This document shows, in pieces, positions 46,653-58,140 of a stretch of DNA of 64,000 bases. The DNA lies in the NCBI RefSeq assembly GCF_038592905.1, contig NZ_CP151943.1:1026001-1090000 (forward strand). The letters run 5' to 3'. The number at the start of each line of letters is the position of its first letter. Within the stretch, counting starts at the first letter, position 1. The notes below the pieces were generated by a model, which worked only from the letters and a program-made list of their open reading frames with translations, ran no database searches and was not told the DNA's origin. The stretch is from Neobacillus sp. FSL H8-0543. GTDB taxonomy: Bacteria > Bacillota > Bacilli > Bacillales > Cytobacillaceae. Made by a program: the position numbers and the translations under genes.

Positions 46653-48414
46653 ACAAAACGCTTGCGTGTCCGTTATAAATAACTCCCCGAGAGGCATCAA
46701 CTGTTATTTCCTGACCATCTTTAAATAACTCCAAGGCGTTTTCAACACCAACAATTACTGGAATACTAAGATTCAAGCCAACAACCGCTGCATGGCTAGT
46801 TAATCCGCCTTCTTGGGTAATAAGTGCTGCACACTTTTCAATGGCAGGAACCATATCACGATCAGATCCCAGCGTTACTAAAATTGAGCCAGGCTTAACC
46901 TTTTCCAATGCTTCCTTCGCATCATGGGCAATTACAACTTTGCCAAATGCAGACTTACGGCCAATTCCTTGAGCTTTTGTGATAATATCACCAACAACAT
47001 GTATTTTCATTAAGTTTGTTGTGCCGGCTTCACCGACTGGAACCCCCGCAGTTATGACAACTAAATCACCATGCTTAACAATACCGCTATTTACACTTTC
47101 TTCAACTGCTAAATCGAGCATTTCGTCAGTTGTTGTTGCCACCCTTCCATGCAGTGGATATACACCCCATACTAACGATAGGCGTCGGCAAATTTGATCA
47201 TTAGCCGTAACAGCAACAATAGATGCCTTTGGACGATATTTAGAGATCATCCTTGCTGTATGTCCGCTCTCCGTTGGGGTAATAATTGAATGCACATCTA
47301 AATTCAAGGCAGTATGGGCAACAGATTGTCCAATGGCGTCAGTAAGATTATGTTCTGTATCTTTACTGCGGCTTGATAGGATTCTTTTATGATCTAAAGC
47401 AGACTCGGCTCTAGAAGCAATATTGTGCATCGTTTGAACAGCCTCGACTGGATAAATTCCTGCAGCCGTTTCACCTGAAAGCATGATGGCATCTGTACCG
47501 TCAAAAATGGCATTTGCAACATCACTTGCTTCTGCACGTGTAGGTCTTGGATTTCTCTGCATAGAATCTAGCATTTGAGTGGCCGTGATTACAGGTTTAC
47601 CAAAAAAGTTACATTTCTTTATTAACATCTTTTGAACTAGCGGCACTTCCTCAGCAGGAATTTCAACACCAAGGTCTCCACGGGCTACCATTAAACCATC
47701 AGAAACTTCAAGAATTTCATCGATATTATCGACACCTTCCTGATTTTCAATCTTAGGGATGATATGGATATGTGTTGCCCTTTTCTCTTCTAGTAATTGG
47801 CGAATTTCTAACACATCGCTAGCCCGGCGTACGAATGATGCTGCGATAAAATCTACTTCTTGTTCAATTCCAAAAATAATATCTTGAGTATCTTTTTCAG
47901 TAATCCCTGGAAGATTCACAGAAACTCCGGGAACATTGACACCTTTTTTATTTTTTAAGGTACCACTGTTTAATATTTTCGTTTGAATTTCATTAGCTGC
48001 CTTGTCAATGTTAAGAACTTCCAGACCAATAAGCCCATCATCCAAAAGGATTCTTGATCCAACCTGTACATCATCAATAAGCCCTGGATATGTAATCGAA
48101 AATTTCTCGGTTGTACCTTCTACTTCGGTCATAGAAACAATAATATTTTGTCCAGCGGTTAGTTCCAAAACTCCATTTTGCATATTATTAGTACGAATTT
48201 CAGGGCCTTTTGTATCAAGTAAGATAGCAACCGTTTTACCGGTATTCTTTGCTGCTTCACGAATATTTTGGATTCTTTGACCATGCTCTTGAAAATCCCC
48301 ATGGGAAAAATTTAATCTAGCTACATTCATACCTGCTTCAATTAACTGGGTTAATTTTTCTACGCTTTCACTTGCAGGGCCAATCGTACAAACGATTTTT
48401 GTTTTACGCAACAT
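46651..48414 (-). CDS. pyk: Pyruvate kinase with C-terminal PEP-utilising domain
   Basis: This 587-residue enzyme converts PEP and ADP to pyruvate and ATP. The catalytic core includes the N-terminal [14 protein letters not shown], the substrate Lys/Glu motif [16 protein letters not shown] and [12 protein letters not shown], plus an allosteric C-domain. An extra C-terminal domain of about 110 residues carries [11 protein letters not shown], the swivelling-His motif of PEP synthase, seen in Bacillus and related Pyk. It lies 30 bp downstream of pfkA in one operon. Confidence 0.97.
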   Translation of the reverse strand: MLRKTKIVCTIGPASESVEKLTQLIEAGMNVARLNFSHGDFQEHGQRIQNIREAAKNTGKTVAILLDTKGPEIRTNNMQNGVLELTAGQNIIVSMTEVEGTTEKFSITYPGLIDDVQVGSRILLDDGLIGLEVLNIDKAANEIQTKILNSGTLKNKKGVNVPGVSVNLPGITEKDTQDIIFGIEQEVDFIAASFVRRASDVLEIRQLLEEKRATHIHIIPKIENQEGVDNIDEILEVSDGLMVARGDLGVEIPAEEVPLVQKMLIKKCNFFGKPVITATQMLDSMQRNPRPTRAEASDVANAIFDGTDAIMLSGETAAGIYPVEAVQTMHNIASRAESALDHKRILSSRSKDTEHNLTDAIGQSVAHTALNLDVHSIITPTESGHTARMISKYRPKASIVAVTANDQICRRLSLVWGVYPLHGRVATTTDEMLDLAVEESVNSGIVKHGDLVVITAGVPVGEAGTTNLMKIHVVGDIITKAQGIGRKSAFGKVVIAHDAKEALEKVKPGSILVTLGSDRDMVPAIEKCAALITQEGGLTSHAAVVGLNLSIPVIVGVENALELFKDGQEITVDASRGVIYNGHASVL

Positions 48415-48444
48415 CTGTATAACCTCCTAATTATTTACCTAATC

Positions 48445-49416
<972 letters not shown>

Positions 49417-49597
49417 TCATTATTTTTATGAAAAATAATTATGTATATTAAACTAAAAATGATTAGTTCCGTTTTCATGTTATCACTTCATTTTATTATT
49501 AGCATAAAAGGTTGGAATATTAATAAAATACCATGAAGAAAATGCTATAACAACTTAATCACATTAGTAAATCAAATAGGCGGAATTATTCGTTAAC

Positions 49598-49632
49598 TGT
49601 AAGCGCTTAAAGGTGGTTTGAAAGCGTCCCCA
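49598..49632. promoter_or_regulatory. Two cre-like motifs upstream of pfkA
   Basis: TGTAAGCGCTTAAA (49598-49611) and TGAAAGCGTCCCCA (49619-49632) each differ by about one position from the CcpA cre pattern. They are about 200 bp from pfkA and close to the accA 3' end, so their use is uncertain. Nothing else is evident in the gap besides the accA terminator. Confidence 0.4.
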
Positions 49633-49660
49633 TTCACTTTTTTGTGAAATCTTTGTGAAT

Positions 49661-49689
49661 GTAAAAAAACGTACTCAAAAGAGCACGTT
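49661..49689 (-). terminator. Terminator of accDA
   Basis: AACGTGCTC-TTTT-GAGTACGTT (one G-U) is followed by TTTTTAC on the minus strand. Confidence 0.88.
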
Positions 49690-49690
49690 A

Positions 49691-50668
49691 TTATTGAACC
49701 CCTATATAATCTTTAATAAAAGAGTATTCGCCAATCGTTCTAAATCTATTATAGCGATCCTCAATTAATTCTTCCTCAGAAAGCATCAGAAGCTCTTTCA
49801 ACGCCTTTTTTAGAATTGAATCAATTTCTTCTGCTTGTTTTTTTACATCCTTATGTGCCCCACCCTTAATTTCAGGAATGATATCATCTATAATACCAAG
49901 TTCCTTTAGATCTGGAGCAGTGATTTTCATCGATTCGGCTGCTTGCTTGGCATACGCTGAGTCTTTCCACAAAATGGCCGCTGCACCTTCAGGTGAAATT
50001 ACGGAGTAAGTAGAATTTTCCAGCATATAAATCCGGTTGCCAACGCCTAATGCTAAGGCACCGCCACTTCCGCCCTCACCAATAACAATACAAATAACAG
50101 GTACCTTAAGTCCGGCCATTTCGAACAAATTACGGGCAATAGCTTCACTTTGCCCTCGTTCCTCAGCCGCTTTTCCTGGATAAGCACCCTTCGTATCAAT
50201 GAAGCAGATTATCGGTCGATTAAATTTATCTGCTTGCTTCATTAAGCGCAGTGCTTTTCTATTGCCTTCAGGATGGGGCATACCGAAATTCCTACGAATG
50301 TTTTCCTTCGTGTCTTTTCCGCGCTGATGTCCGATTATCGTTATCGGTAACCCTCTAAATTTCGCCACACCACCAACTATTGCTTCGTCGTCACCAAATG
50401 CCCTATCACCATGACATTCAAAGAAATCATCAAAAACGTTAGCAATATAATCTAGTGTTGTTGGCCGATTTGGATGGCGGGCAATTTGTACTCGATCCCA
50501 TGGTTTTATATGTTCATAAATGTCTTTTTCTAATTTTTCAAGTCGAACCTCTAATTTTTCAATTTCAGCTGACAAATCAACATCTGCTGATTTTGTAAAC
50601 TCTTTTAATTCGACGATTTTATTTCTTAATTGTACAATTGGGCGCTCAAATTCTAATTCCCCTACCAA
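49691..50668 (-). CDS. accA: Acetyl-CoA carboxylase carboxyltransferase alpha subunit
   Basis: With AccD this 325-residue subunit transfers the carboxyl group from biotin to acetyl-CoA, the first step of fatty-acid synthesis. It has the N-terminal coiled coil ([11 protein letters not shown]), [18 protein letters not shown] and the crotonase-like core with oxyanion-hole glycines ([20 protein letters not shown]). The start overlaps the accD end by 7 bp, and translation is coupled. Confidence 0.97.
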   Translation of the reverse strand: MVGELEFERPIVQLRNKIVELKEFTKSADVDLSAEIEKLEVRLEKLEKDIYEHIKPWDRVQIARHPNRPTTLDYIANVFDDFFECHGDRAFGDDEAIVGGVAKFRGLPITIIGHQRGKDTKENIRRNFGMPHPEGNRKALRLMKQADKFNRPIICFIDTKGAYPGKAAEERGQSEAIARNLFEMAGLKVPVICIVIGEGGSGGALALGVGNRIYMLENSTYSVISPEGAAAILWKDSAYAKQAAESMKITAPDLKELGIIDDIIPEIKGGAHKDVKKQAEEIDSILKKALKELLMLSEEELIEDRYNRFRTIGEYSFIKDYIGVQ

Positions 50669-51540
50669 TTAAGCTCACCTCCTGGTTGATGAATTTCAAG
50701 GATGACAGTGATTTTATCTACTAAGTCCAGTCTGGAAATAATTGCATCAAGCTGACCATGTTTTAAAAGAAACTCTGCTGTTTGGAAGTCTTCAGGAAGC
50801 TTTTCCCGGATAGATTGTTCAATAACTCTGCGTCCGGCAAAACCGATTAAGGCTCCTGGTTCAGCAAAGTTGTAGTCTCCTAAAGATGCAAAGCTTGCAG
50901 ATACACCGCCTGTGGTTGGGTGGGTCATAATTGATATGATTAACCCTTTATTATTACTGAATCTCTTTAATGCTACGCTAGTCTTTGCCATTTGCATTAA
51001 ACTTAGTGCACCTTCTTGCATCCTTGCTCCACCTGATGCAGTAAAAATAATAAACGGGACGGACCTTTCGTCTGCAATTTCAATTGCACGTGTAATTTTT
51101 TCTCCGACAACAGACCCCATGCTTCCCATTCGAAATGTAGAATCCATAATCGCAACAATAACCTTGTTTCCATTAACGCTGCCGCTGCCAGTGACAACTG
51201 CCTCATTAATTTTACTTTTCAGACGATCTTTCTCTATCTTTTCTAGATAATCCGGGAAGTTTAATGGGTTTTCTGAAACCATATACTCATCAAATTCTTC
51301 AAAGCTTCCTTCATCAAGGAAAGCTGAAAGTCTTTCCTTCGAATTCATTGAAAGGTGATAACCGCAATGTAAACAGACTTTTAGATTCTTTTTAAGCTCT
51401 TTTGTATACATAATAGTCTTACATGACGGACACTTAGTCATTATTCCTTCGGGTACATCATTTTTCGCAGCCTCTGTAGGTATCGTCGCGTATTTTCTCT
51501 TTTTATGGTGATTGTTTTTTGTAAAAAGTTCTTTAAGCAA
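50662..51540 (-). CDS. accD: Acetyl-CoA carboxylase carboxyltransferase beta subunit
   Basis: This 292-residue subunit has an N-terminal zinc ribbon (Cys37, 40, 56, 59) and the crotonase fold with [19 protein letters not shown] and [16 protein letters not shown]. It forms the transcarboxylase with AccA. The upstream 200 bp contain the gntR terminator and a 13-bp palindrome nearly identical to the one before the malic enzyme gene, suggesting shared regulation. Confidence 0.97.
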   Translation of the reverse strand: MLKELFTKNNHHKKRKYATIPTEAAKNDVPEGIMTKCPSCKTIMYTKELKKNLKVCLHCGYHLSMNSKERLSAFLDEGSFEEFDEYMVSENPLNFPDYLEKIEKDRLKSKINEAVVTGSGSVNGNKVIVAIMDSTFRMGSMGSVVGEKITRAIEIADERSVPFIIFTASGGARMQEGALSLMQMAKTSVALKRFSNNKGLIISIMTHPTTGGVSASFASLGDYNFAEPGALIGFAGRRVIEQSIREKLPEDFQTAEFLLKHGQLDAIISRLDLVDKITVILEIHQPGGELNW

Positions 51541-51650
51541 GTGGTTTAAACCTCCCTCATTAGAAAAAATCTACCAAATGGATATTTTTTCTTTTAATTT
51601 CTAAAGTCTTTCCTAAATCACTATCTCTTCAAACCTATATCCTTTTCCAG

Positions 51651-51663
51651 GTGGCCAGACCAC
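51651..51663. promoter_or_regulatory. GntR-type operator upstream of accDA
   Basis: GTGGCCAGACCAC differs by one base from the palindrome at 53678-53690. It carries the T-G-G-[TC]-C-N-G-A-C-C-A form typical of FadR-subfamily GntR operators, 111 bp before accD. Confidence 0.65.
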
Positions 51664-51664
51664 C

Positions 51665-51696
51665 AAAAAATAAAAATTGCCCACATTGAATTGGGC
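51665..51696 (-). terminator. Terminator of malic enzyme-gntR operon
   Basis: GCCCA / TGGGC with an 8-nt loop is followed by ATTTTTATTTTTT on the minus strand. It is short but has a good T tract. Confidence 0.65.
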
Positions 51697-51743
51697 TCTA
51701 ACGGCTTGTCTTCCACTATATAGGAATATGCATACAAAATTTG

Positions 51744-52367
51744 TTAGTATTTGTCGCTTGAAACAGACAAATTTCTTAGCTTTCGGTAGGTCAAAAGGGT
51801 CTTTACCTCATCCTTTTCAGCTAACGCATCAAGTAATAAAAGGAAATCATTCCTAATTAAATCAGCTTTCTTTATATGAAGAGAGTAATAATAATCCTTT
51901 AGGATTAGCCAAATTCTTGAGATCAGATGATTATCTGCTATCTCGATAATTCGACTAAAAAATTCATCATCATCTAAAGTATTTGATTGCACCCATTCTT
52001 TTAAGCTTTCTAACTGTATATCATTGATTCGATATAATGCTAATCGGAGGCAGTCCATCTCGATAAGATTTTTCGTTTCAATTACATCTAGTTTGGCCTT
52101 TTCATCCTGAAGAATAAATGTCCCGAGAAGTTGGACAAGCTGATTTCCGCGGAAGTCTCTAATAAATGTTCCTTCCCCTCGCCTTGTTTCAATTAACCCC
52201 AGTAATTCCAGTGCCCTTAGCGCTTCGCGAACAGAAGAGCGCCCGACATTTAGGCGCTCAGATAATTCACGTTCTGAAGGGATTTTATCTCCAGATATTA
52301 ATCCATCTGCGGTGATCATTTCTCTTAGTTTTTTAACTATCTCTAAATATACTTTTGTATTCGCCAA
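51744..52367 (-). CDS. GntR/FadR-subfamily transcriptional regulator
   Basis: This 207-residue regulator has an N-terminal winged HTH with the classic GntR recognition pattern GDKIPSERELSERLNVGRSS followed by VREALRALELLGLIETRRGEGTFI. A helical FCD-like effector domain follows (about 90-200). It is encoded 8 bp after the malic enzyme gene. The palindromes before that gene and before accD are the likely operators. Effector unknown; a metabolite of malate, pyruvate or malonyl-CoA is plausible inference. It is distinct from the TetR-type FadR at 2076-2669. Confidence 0.88.
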   Translation of the reverse strand: MANTKVYLEIVKKLREMITADGLISGDKIPSERELSERLNVGRSSVREALRALELLGLIETRRGEGTFIRDFRGNQLVQLLGTFILQDEKAKLDVIETKNLIEMDCLRLALYRINDIQLESLKEWVQSNTLDDDEFFSRIIEIADNHLISRIWLILKDYYYSLHIKKADLIRNDFLLLLDALAEKDEVKTLLTYRKLRNLSVSSDKY

Positions 52368-52375
52368 CTACATAA

Positions 52376-53614
52376 TCACTCACTTTTACCTATAATGGCG
52401 AGCCTCATCGTCTTTTCTTTCACATCTTCAGGATCAACCTTTAGGCGTGCAACACCTGTTTCCATTGCAGCCTTTGCTACCGCAGCAGCCACTTCCGGAG
52501 CAACTCTTGGGTCAAATGGTGCAGGTATGACATAATCTTCATTTAGCTCATTTTCATTTATTAAATTGGCAATTGCATTAACAGCAGCCACTTTCATTTT
52601 TTCATTAATATGTGTGGCGCGAACATCAAGTGCACCTCGGAATATCCCCGGGAATGCAAGGACATTATTTACTTGGTTTGGAAAATCAGATCTTCCTGTG
52701 CCCACAACTCTTGCTCCAGCTTCTTTTGCTATATCAGGCATAATTTCAGGATTCGGATTAGCCATCGCAAAAATGATAGCATCTGAATTCATGGTTGAAA
52801 CCATTTCTTTCGTTAGCGCGCCAGCAACTGAAACGCCAATAAAGACATCCGCACCTTTTATAACATCCTCAAGGCTGCCTGTCAAGTTGTCACGATTTGT
52901 AAACTTCGCTACTTCTGCCTTGACTACATTCATCCCCTGCGGGCGTCCTTCATAAATTGCCCCTTTTGTATCACACATAATGATGTCCCTGACACCAAAG
53001 GCATGTAAAAGCTTAATAATGGCAATCCCTGCGGCTCCAGCACCATTAGCAACAACCCTTATTTCGGACATTTTTTTTCCGATTAGCTTTAAGGCATTTA
53101 CAAGGCCAGCTGCAGTAACAATGGCTGTTCCATGCTGATCATCATGAAAAACAGGAATATTTGCTTCCTTTTTTAATCTTTCTTCAATAACGAAACAATT
53201 TGGTGCAGCAATATCCTCTAGATTCACTCCGCCAAAAGTAGGTTCAAGTAACTTTACGGTTTCAATAATTTTTTCAACATCAGTTGTGTTAAGACAAATT
53301 GGAAATGCATCCACACCTGCAAAGCTCTTAAATAAGACTGCCTTACCTTCCATAACCGGCAATGCTGCTTCAGGACCAATATTACCAAGTCCCAATACGG
53401 CAGTTCCATCCGTTACGACAGCTACCATATTGCCTTTCATCGTGTAGTCATAAACAGTTTCCGGTTTTTCATAAATTTCCTTACACGGTTCAGCTACTCC
53501 CGGTGAATAGGCTAAACTTAAATCTTTTGCATTTCGGACCGGTACCTTTGACTTAGACTCCAGCTTCCCTTTATTAATACGATGCATATGTAATGCTTCT
53601 TCCCGTAAAGTCAA
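52376..53614 (-). CDS. ytsJ: NAD(P)-dependent malic enzyme
   Basis: This 412-residue enzyme decarboxylates malate to pyruvate, in B. subtilis YtsJ with NADP. It has VVTDGTAVLGLGNIGPEAAL, the metal-binding LEDIAAPNCFVIE, HDDQHGTAIV and the NAD(P) Rossmann motif VANGAGAAGIAI. Its pyruvate and NADPH outputs feed fatty-acid synthesis, matching the neighbouring accDA. It is the first gene of a two-gene operon with the GntR regulator. Confidence 0.95.
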   Translation of the reverse strand: MTLREEALHMHRINKGKLESKSKVPVRNAKDLSLAYSPGVAEPCKEIYEKPETVYDYTMKGNMVAVVTDGTAVLGLGNIGPEAALPVMEGKAVLFKSFAGVDAFPICLNTTDVEKIIETVKLLEPTFGGVNLEDIAAPNCFVIEERLKKEANIPVFHDDQHGTAIVTAAGLVNALKLIGKKMSEIRVVANGAGAAGIAIIKLLHAFGVRDIIMCDTKGAIYEGRPQGMNVVKAEVAKFTNRDNLTGSLEDVIKGADVFIGVSVAGALTKEMVSTMNSDAIIFAMANPNPEIMPDIAKEAGARVVGTGRSDFPNQVNNVLAFPGIFRGALDVRATHINEKMKVAAVNAIANLINENELNEDYVIPAPFDPRVAPEVAAAVAKAAMETGVARLKVDPEDVKEKTMRLAIIGKSE

Positions 53615-53677
53615 GTTCTTTCACCCCTTAAGTTTTTACAATAAGAAAACAATCGATTAGTATTTATAGTTTATCTA

Positions 53678-53690
53678 GTGGTCAGACCAC
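53678..53690. promoter_or_regulatory. GntR-type operator at the malic enzyme promoter
   Basis: GTGGTCWGACCAC (perfect 6-bp arms around one base) lies 64 bp before the malic enzyme start. On the minus strand it falls between TAGACA and TAGATA, spaced 16 bp, a plausible weak promoter, so binding there would repress. Confidence 0.7.
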
Positions 53691-53736
53691 ATTTGTCTAA
53701 TTATCATAATATCATATCTTCGAAAGTTGTAAAGAA

Positions 53737-56700
53737 TTATTCCTTCAATACCACATTATTCGGACCAAGAAAATCTTGCAGTAAATCCAGTAATTGTTGG
53801 CTGGGATGGATGTTGAATTCGTTCCCTAATCTGATTGTTTTTCGACTTTTTTCATAGTGGAGAACAACACCCGTCTTTCCTTTTTTACCCTTAAACAAAT
53901 CCTTTAATTGCTTTAAAGATGTTTCATCCTGCCTATCCTCTACTATTTTTAAATAGAGAACTGATTGTTCTATTGTCTTCTCAGCTATCCATATCTCTAT
54001 GTCAGAAACATATTGAATGATAAACTGAAGTTTTTCTTCACGTTCTTCCGTTTTCCCTTCAATTACTGCAAAATCCCCTTGTCGTAAAAGATGCGAAAAC
54101 CGTTTAAATACCTGTGGAAATACCACTGCCTCCATCTCACCGCTTGAATCACTGACATTTAAAAAGGCCATCGAGTCCCCTTTTTTTGTGCGTATGGTTT
54201 TTATGGTTGTGATGTAAACACCTGAAACAGCGCGTTTTTGATCTTTTACTAACTCAAATAATAGATGTGCACCAGCTTTTGTTAGCCTTTTTTCATATAT
54301 TGATACAGGATGATCTGAAAGATAAAAGCCAAGGGCGTCTTTTTCAAAGGCTAACTTATCCTCCTGCCTGATTGGATCAACATGAACATATTTTGGTTTG
54401 AGCTGCATTTCTTCCTCAGAAAAAAGTCCAAATTGATTTGTATCATCTGGTTTAAACAAACCAGCATGTTCTAATGCCACATCTAAGCTAGCTAGTAATA
54501 TAGCACGATCCTCACCGAATTCGTCAAAGCTTCCTGAATGAACTAGCACCTCGAGGGTTTTACGGTTGATTGCTTTTGACGAAATTCTTATACAAAAATC
54601 AAAGAGATCATCAAATTTTTTCGTTTTCCTAGCCTGAAAAACCTCTCTTAATGCCACTGCACCAACACTTTTAATGGCGGCTAAACTATAGCGAATGCCA
54701 CCTTGTTCTGCGTGAAAGCTGTAACCGCTATAGTTGATGGAGGGCGGTAAGATAGTAATATCCTTCTGTTTTGATTCCATAATATATTGGGAAATTTTGG
54801 ATTCATTTCCGATTGCCGAGGTGAGCAATCCTGCCATAAAATACAGCGGGTAATTTGCTTTTAAATAAGCGAGCTGGTATGAAATAATACTGTATGCAAC
54901 TGCATGACTGCGGTTAAACCCATAATTCGCAAAGCGGACGATTAAATCGTAAATATCATTTGCGAGTTTTTGATTATAGCCTTTGTTCAGGGCACCTTTG
55001 ACAAAATGATGTCTCTCTCGATCAAGAATATCCTTTTGCTTTTTTCCAACTGCCCTACGCAGCAGGTCAGCTTCACCGAGAGAAAAACCTGCCATTCTCG
55101 AAGCAATCTGCATGATTTGTTCCTGATACACGATGACTCCATAGGTATTTTCCAGGATTGACTTCAAGTCTGGATGCGGATATTCCACAGGCTGTCTGCC
55201 ATGTTTTCTGTCGATAAAAAGAGGGATATTCTCCATTGGACCTGGGCGATATAGAGCATTAACTGCAACGATATCTTCAAAACGTGATGGTATTAATCTC
55301 ATTAATACCTTTCTCATACCTTCTGACTCAAGCTGAAAAACACCCGTGGTTTCTCCCTTTGCCAGCAATTCGAACGTTTTTTGGTCATTTAAGGGGATGG
55401 ACCGGATGTCTACCTTCCTACCAGCTTTCCAATTGATTGCATCCACTATCGATTCAATTAACGATAAATTCCTCAACCCAAGAAAGTCCATTTTCAGTAA
55501 GCCTATCTCTTCAAGATGCTCCATTGAATATTGTGTTAAATATATATTGTTATGTCCCTGTTGAATGGGTACTAATTCAATCAGTTGTTTATCGCTTAAG
55601 ACGACACCCGCTGCATGTGTCGATGTATGACGAGGCAATCCTTCCAGCTTTAAAGCTGTCTCATACAGTCTCAGGTTTAACGAATTTTCTTCTGTAAACG
55701 CTCTTAGCGGTTTCGATTCTTTATAGGCGTTCATTAAGCTAATCCCTGGTTGAGCAGGTATTAGTCTTGAAAGCTGATCCAATTCTTTTGTATTTAATCC
55801 AAAGACTCTTCCCACATCTCTTAATGCTGCTTTTGCTGCGAGTGTTCCAAAAGTTACAATTTGCGCGACATGTAATTCACCATATTTCTTTGCCACGTAT
55901 TCAATCACTTCTTCGCGGCGATGGTCTGGAAAATCAATATCAATATCCGGCATTGAAATACGCTCTGGATTTAAAAAACGCTCAAATAATAAATTATGTT
56001 CAATTGGGTCCACATCTGTTATATACAACACATAGGCTACTAACGACCCAGCCGCTGATCCTCTTCCAGGACCTGTCAATATACCCTTTTCACGTGCGTA
56101 TCTCATAAAATCCCAAACAATTAAAAAGTAGTTGCTAAATTTCATTCGATTAATTACTGCTAATTCAAAATGTAACCGATCTAAGTATTCTTGTGGCGGT
56201 GAATCCAGGCGCTCACTTAATCCTTTTTTGCATAACTTTTCTAAATATTCCTCAGCGGATTGTCCATTGTCTGTCGGAAAAGTAGGCAAGTAGGTTTTAT
56301 TCAATTCGATATTTACATTACATCTATTAGCAATAAGAACTGTATTTTCCAATGCTTCAGGTATGTCAGCAAATGTTTCAATTATTTCTTCAGCCGTTTT
56401 TAAATAATATTGATTACCTTCTAACTTTTGTCGCTGATCATCCTGTAATTTTTCACCATTTTTTATTGCTAATAAACATTCATGCGCAAACATATCATCC
56501 ATTTCTAAGTAATGAACCCGATTTGTCGCTGCCAATGGTACATCAAATTCTCTTGCAAGCTTTTGTATTTGCTTTATTTGAACAACCTCTTGTTCAAGTT
56601 GATGATTTTGAATGGCGAGATAGAAGTTTTCTTTACCGAAGATGAATTGAAGTTTTTGTACTAACTCACTAGCTTGTGTATACAATTCAGCTGAAAGACA

Positions 56701-57102
56701 ATATTCTATTTCTCCTTCCATTCCAGGGGTAATAGCAATGAGACCTTCAGCATAATGCTTTAACCATTTAAAGGGGATTCCATTAGCAGCCTTGGTTTGT
56801 ACTGCACTAGAAATTTTCAACAGGTTTTTAAAACCTTGGTCGTTTTCAGCAAGAAGAACGAGCGGGTAGGCCTCTCCCTTTGTTCGATCACTTTCAATAT
56901 CGACTGTCAATCCAATGATTGGTTTAATATTGTTTTTCTTGCATAGCTTATAGAATTCAATTGTTCCATGCATTACATTCCTATCCGTTAATGCAAGGGC
57001 GGTAAAACCTTTCTTTTGAGCATTGCCGACCAATTCAGGAACGGAAGCCGTGCTTGTTAACAGACTATATGCACTATATACATGCAAGTGAATAAAAGAC
57101 AT
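53737..57102 (-). CDS. dnaE: DNA polymerase III alpha subunit, DnaE type
   Basis: This family C polymerase (1121 residues) extends RNA primers before PolC in Firmicutes. It has an N-terminal PHP domain (SFIHLHVYSAYSLLTS, LTDRNVMHG), the palm with catalytic aspartates MPDIDIDFPDHRRE, fingers, the tandem HhH, and a C-terminal OB fold (GVYITTIKTIRTKKGDSMAF). I set the start at ATG 57102 with GGAAGGGG about 8 bp upstream. 18 codons further upstream lack support. The PHP metal set appears incomplete, as usual in this subgroup, so proofreading is doubtful. Confidence 0.95.
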   Translation of the reverse strand: MSFIHLHVYSAYSLLTSTASVPELVGNAQKKGFTALALTDRNVMHGTIEFYKLCKKNNIKPIIGLTVDIESDRTKGEAYPLVLLAENDQGFKNLLKISSAVQTKAANGIPFKWLKHYAEGLIAITPGMEGEIEYCLSAELYTQASELVQKLQFIFGKENFYLAIQNHQLEQEVVQIKQIQKLAREFDVPLAATNRVHYLEMDDMFAHECLLAIKNGEKLQDDQRQKLEGNQYYLKTAEEIIETFADIPEALENTVLIANRCNVNIELNKTYLPTFPTDNGQSAEEYLEKLCKKGLSERLDSPPQEYLDRLHFELAVINRMKFSNYFLIVWDFMRYAREKGILTGPGRGSAAGSLVAYVLYITDVDPIEHNLLFERFLNPERISMPDIDIDFPDHRREEVIEYVAKKYGELHVAQIVTFGTLAAKAALRDVGRVFGLNTKELDQLSRLIPAQPGISLMNAYKESKPLRAFTEENSLNLRLYETALKLEGLPRHTSTHAAGVVLSDKQLIELVPIQQGHNNIYLTQYSMEHLEEIGLLKMDFLGLRNLSLIESIVDAINWKAGRKVDIRSIPLNDQKTFELLAKGETTGVFQLESEGMRKVLMRLIPSRFEDIVAVNALYRPGPMENIPLFIDRKHGRQPVEYPHPDLKSILENTYGVIVYQEQIMQIASRMAGFSLGEADLLRRAVGKKQKDILDRERHHFVKGALNKGYNQKLANDIYDLIVRFANYGFNRSHAVAYSIISYQLAYLKANYPLYFMAGLLTSAIGNESKISQYIMESKQKDITILPPSINYSGYSFHAEQGGIRYSLAAIKSVGAVALREVFQARKTKKFDDLFDFCIRISSKAINRKTLEVLVHSGSFDEFGEDRAILLASLDVALEHAGLFKPDDTNQFGLFSEEEMQLKPKYVHVDPIRQEDKLAFEKDALGFYLSDHPVSIYEKRLTKAGAHLLFELVKDQKRAVSGVYITTIKTIRTKKGDSMAFLNVSDSSGEMEAVVFPQVFKRFSHLLRQGDFAVIEGKTEEREEKLQFIIQYVSDIEIWIAEKTIEQSVLYLKIVEDRQDETSLKQLKDLFKGKKGKTGVVLHYEKSRKTIRLGNEFNIHPSQQLLDLLQDFLGPNNVVLKE

Positions 57103-57198
57103 TTTGTCACCCCTTCCAACCGAGTCTCTTCCTTTCATTATAAATCCAAAAGCCAAAAAAGGAAAATATGTTCTATTTTTATTTCATTTAGCAAAAAA

Positions 57199-57227
57199 CA
57201 TATTTATTACGGTTTGTCCATATAAAT
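57199..57227 (+). promoter_or_regulatory. Sigma-E-type promoter of ytrHI
   Basis: CATATT (57199-57204), a 14-bp spacer and CATATAAAT (57219-57227) fit the mother-cell sigma-E pattern (ATATT N14 CATACAAT). It is 43 bp before ytrH, which is sigma-E dependent in B. subtilis. Confidence 0.65.
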
Positions 57228-57269
57228 GGTAGAGAGAGAAATTGACTTTTCATAAGGGCGGTTGAGGAA

Positions 57270-57608
57270 ATGAAAGAAATAGGCTTTTTCCCTTCTTTTA
57301 TTGAAAGCTATTTTATTGCATTAGGGGTTATCCTGGGCGGAGCGTTAATTGGGGGGATTGCAGCCTTCCTAACTGGACAACCCCCGCTAACGGCTGTTAC
57401 CCGATTGTCGTCTTCTTTAAGAATTTGGGCAATTGTTGCAGCAATAGGAGGAACCTTTGATGCAGTATACAGTTTTGAAAGAGGGCTATTTAACGCTGAG
57501 ACCAAGGATGTCTTCAAACAAATTTTATTAATTCTTTCCGCCCTTGGAGGCGCACAGACTGGCGCCCTGTTAATAAGCTGGTTAACCCAGGAGCAAATAA
57601 CATCATGA
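57270..57608 (+). CDS. ytrH: Sporulation protein YtrH
   Basis: This 112-residue protein has three hydrophobic segments (about 10-33, 44-64 and 88-105) and the family-typical FIESYFIALGVILGGALIGG and SSLRIWAIVAAIGGTFDAVY. In B. subtilis YtrH and YtrI are mother-cell proteins needed for efficient sporulation. It overlaps ytrI by 4 bp and is under a sigma-E-like promoter. Confidence 0.92.
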   Translation: MKEIGFFPSFIESYFIALGVILGGALIGGIAAFLTGQPPLTAVTRLSSSLRIWAIVAAIGGTFDAVYSFERGLFNAETKDVFKQILLILSALGGAQTGALLISWLTQEQITS

Positions 57609-58108
57609 GGATACCCCCTCTATATCGTAGTCCTTCGTGGCAGCGCTTTTTTGCCGGCACAGCTGTTGGCGGTGTAATTAGTTGGTGTATCTTTATCTAT
57701 ATTTACGGAGTATGGCTGGAAGAGCACACGGCATTAATTAAGTCACAAACACAGAATATCGTTGATTTAAGAGAAGAAAAAAAAATTTGGCAGGAAGAAT
57801 ATAAAGAAATGAATAAACGGAGTATAGAACAACTGACTGTTCAGAAAATTAATGTAAAGATTGCAAATGCTGAAAAATATCGCCTAGATTCTTTAAGTGT
57901 TCTGGAAACAGAAGACTCAGTTAAAGACGACATTAGCATGATGTTAGCCAAGGATATGGACACCGTCTACAAAAGTAAGGAACTTCTAAAAAAAATCATT
58001 CACAATAAAACAGTAAAGATTAACGATAAGAGGTACAAGCTTCAAGTGAAAGAAATAGTTATCTACACAACGTTGACGATTCAATTAGAAATAAGTTTTG
58101 ATAAATAA
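57605..58108 (+). CDS. ytrI: Sporulation membrane protein YtrI
   Basis: This 167-residue protein has one N-terminal membrane anchor (about 15-37) followed by a coiled coil (QTQNIVDLREEKKIWQEEYK) and a small soluble domain with alternating beta segments. Position and features match YtrI, the partner of YtrH in sporulation. The start codon overlaps the ytrH stop (ATGA), so translation is coupled. A bidirectional terminator follows. Confidence 0.88.
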   Translation: MRIPPLYRSPSWQRFFAGTAVGGVISWCIFIYIYGVWLEEHTALIKSQTQNIVDLREEKKIWQEEYKEMNKRSIEQLTVQKINVKIANAEKYRLDSLSVLETEDSVKDDISMMLAKDMDTVYKSKELLKKIIHNKTVKINDKRYKLQVKEIVIYTTLTIQLEISFDK

Positions 58109-58109
58109 A

Positions 58110-58140
58110 AATCGGCCTCACCGTGGGGCCGATTCCTTTT
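58110..58140. terminator. Bidirectional terminator between ytrI and nrnA
   Basis: AATCGGCC / GGCCGATT with a 9-nt loop has A and T tracts at the two sides. Confidence 0.88.
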
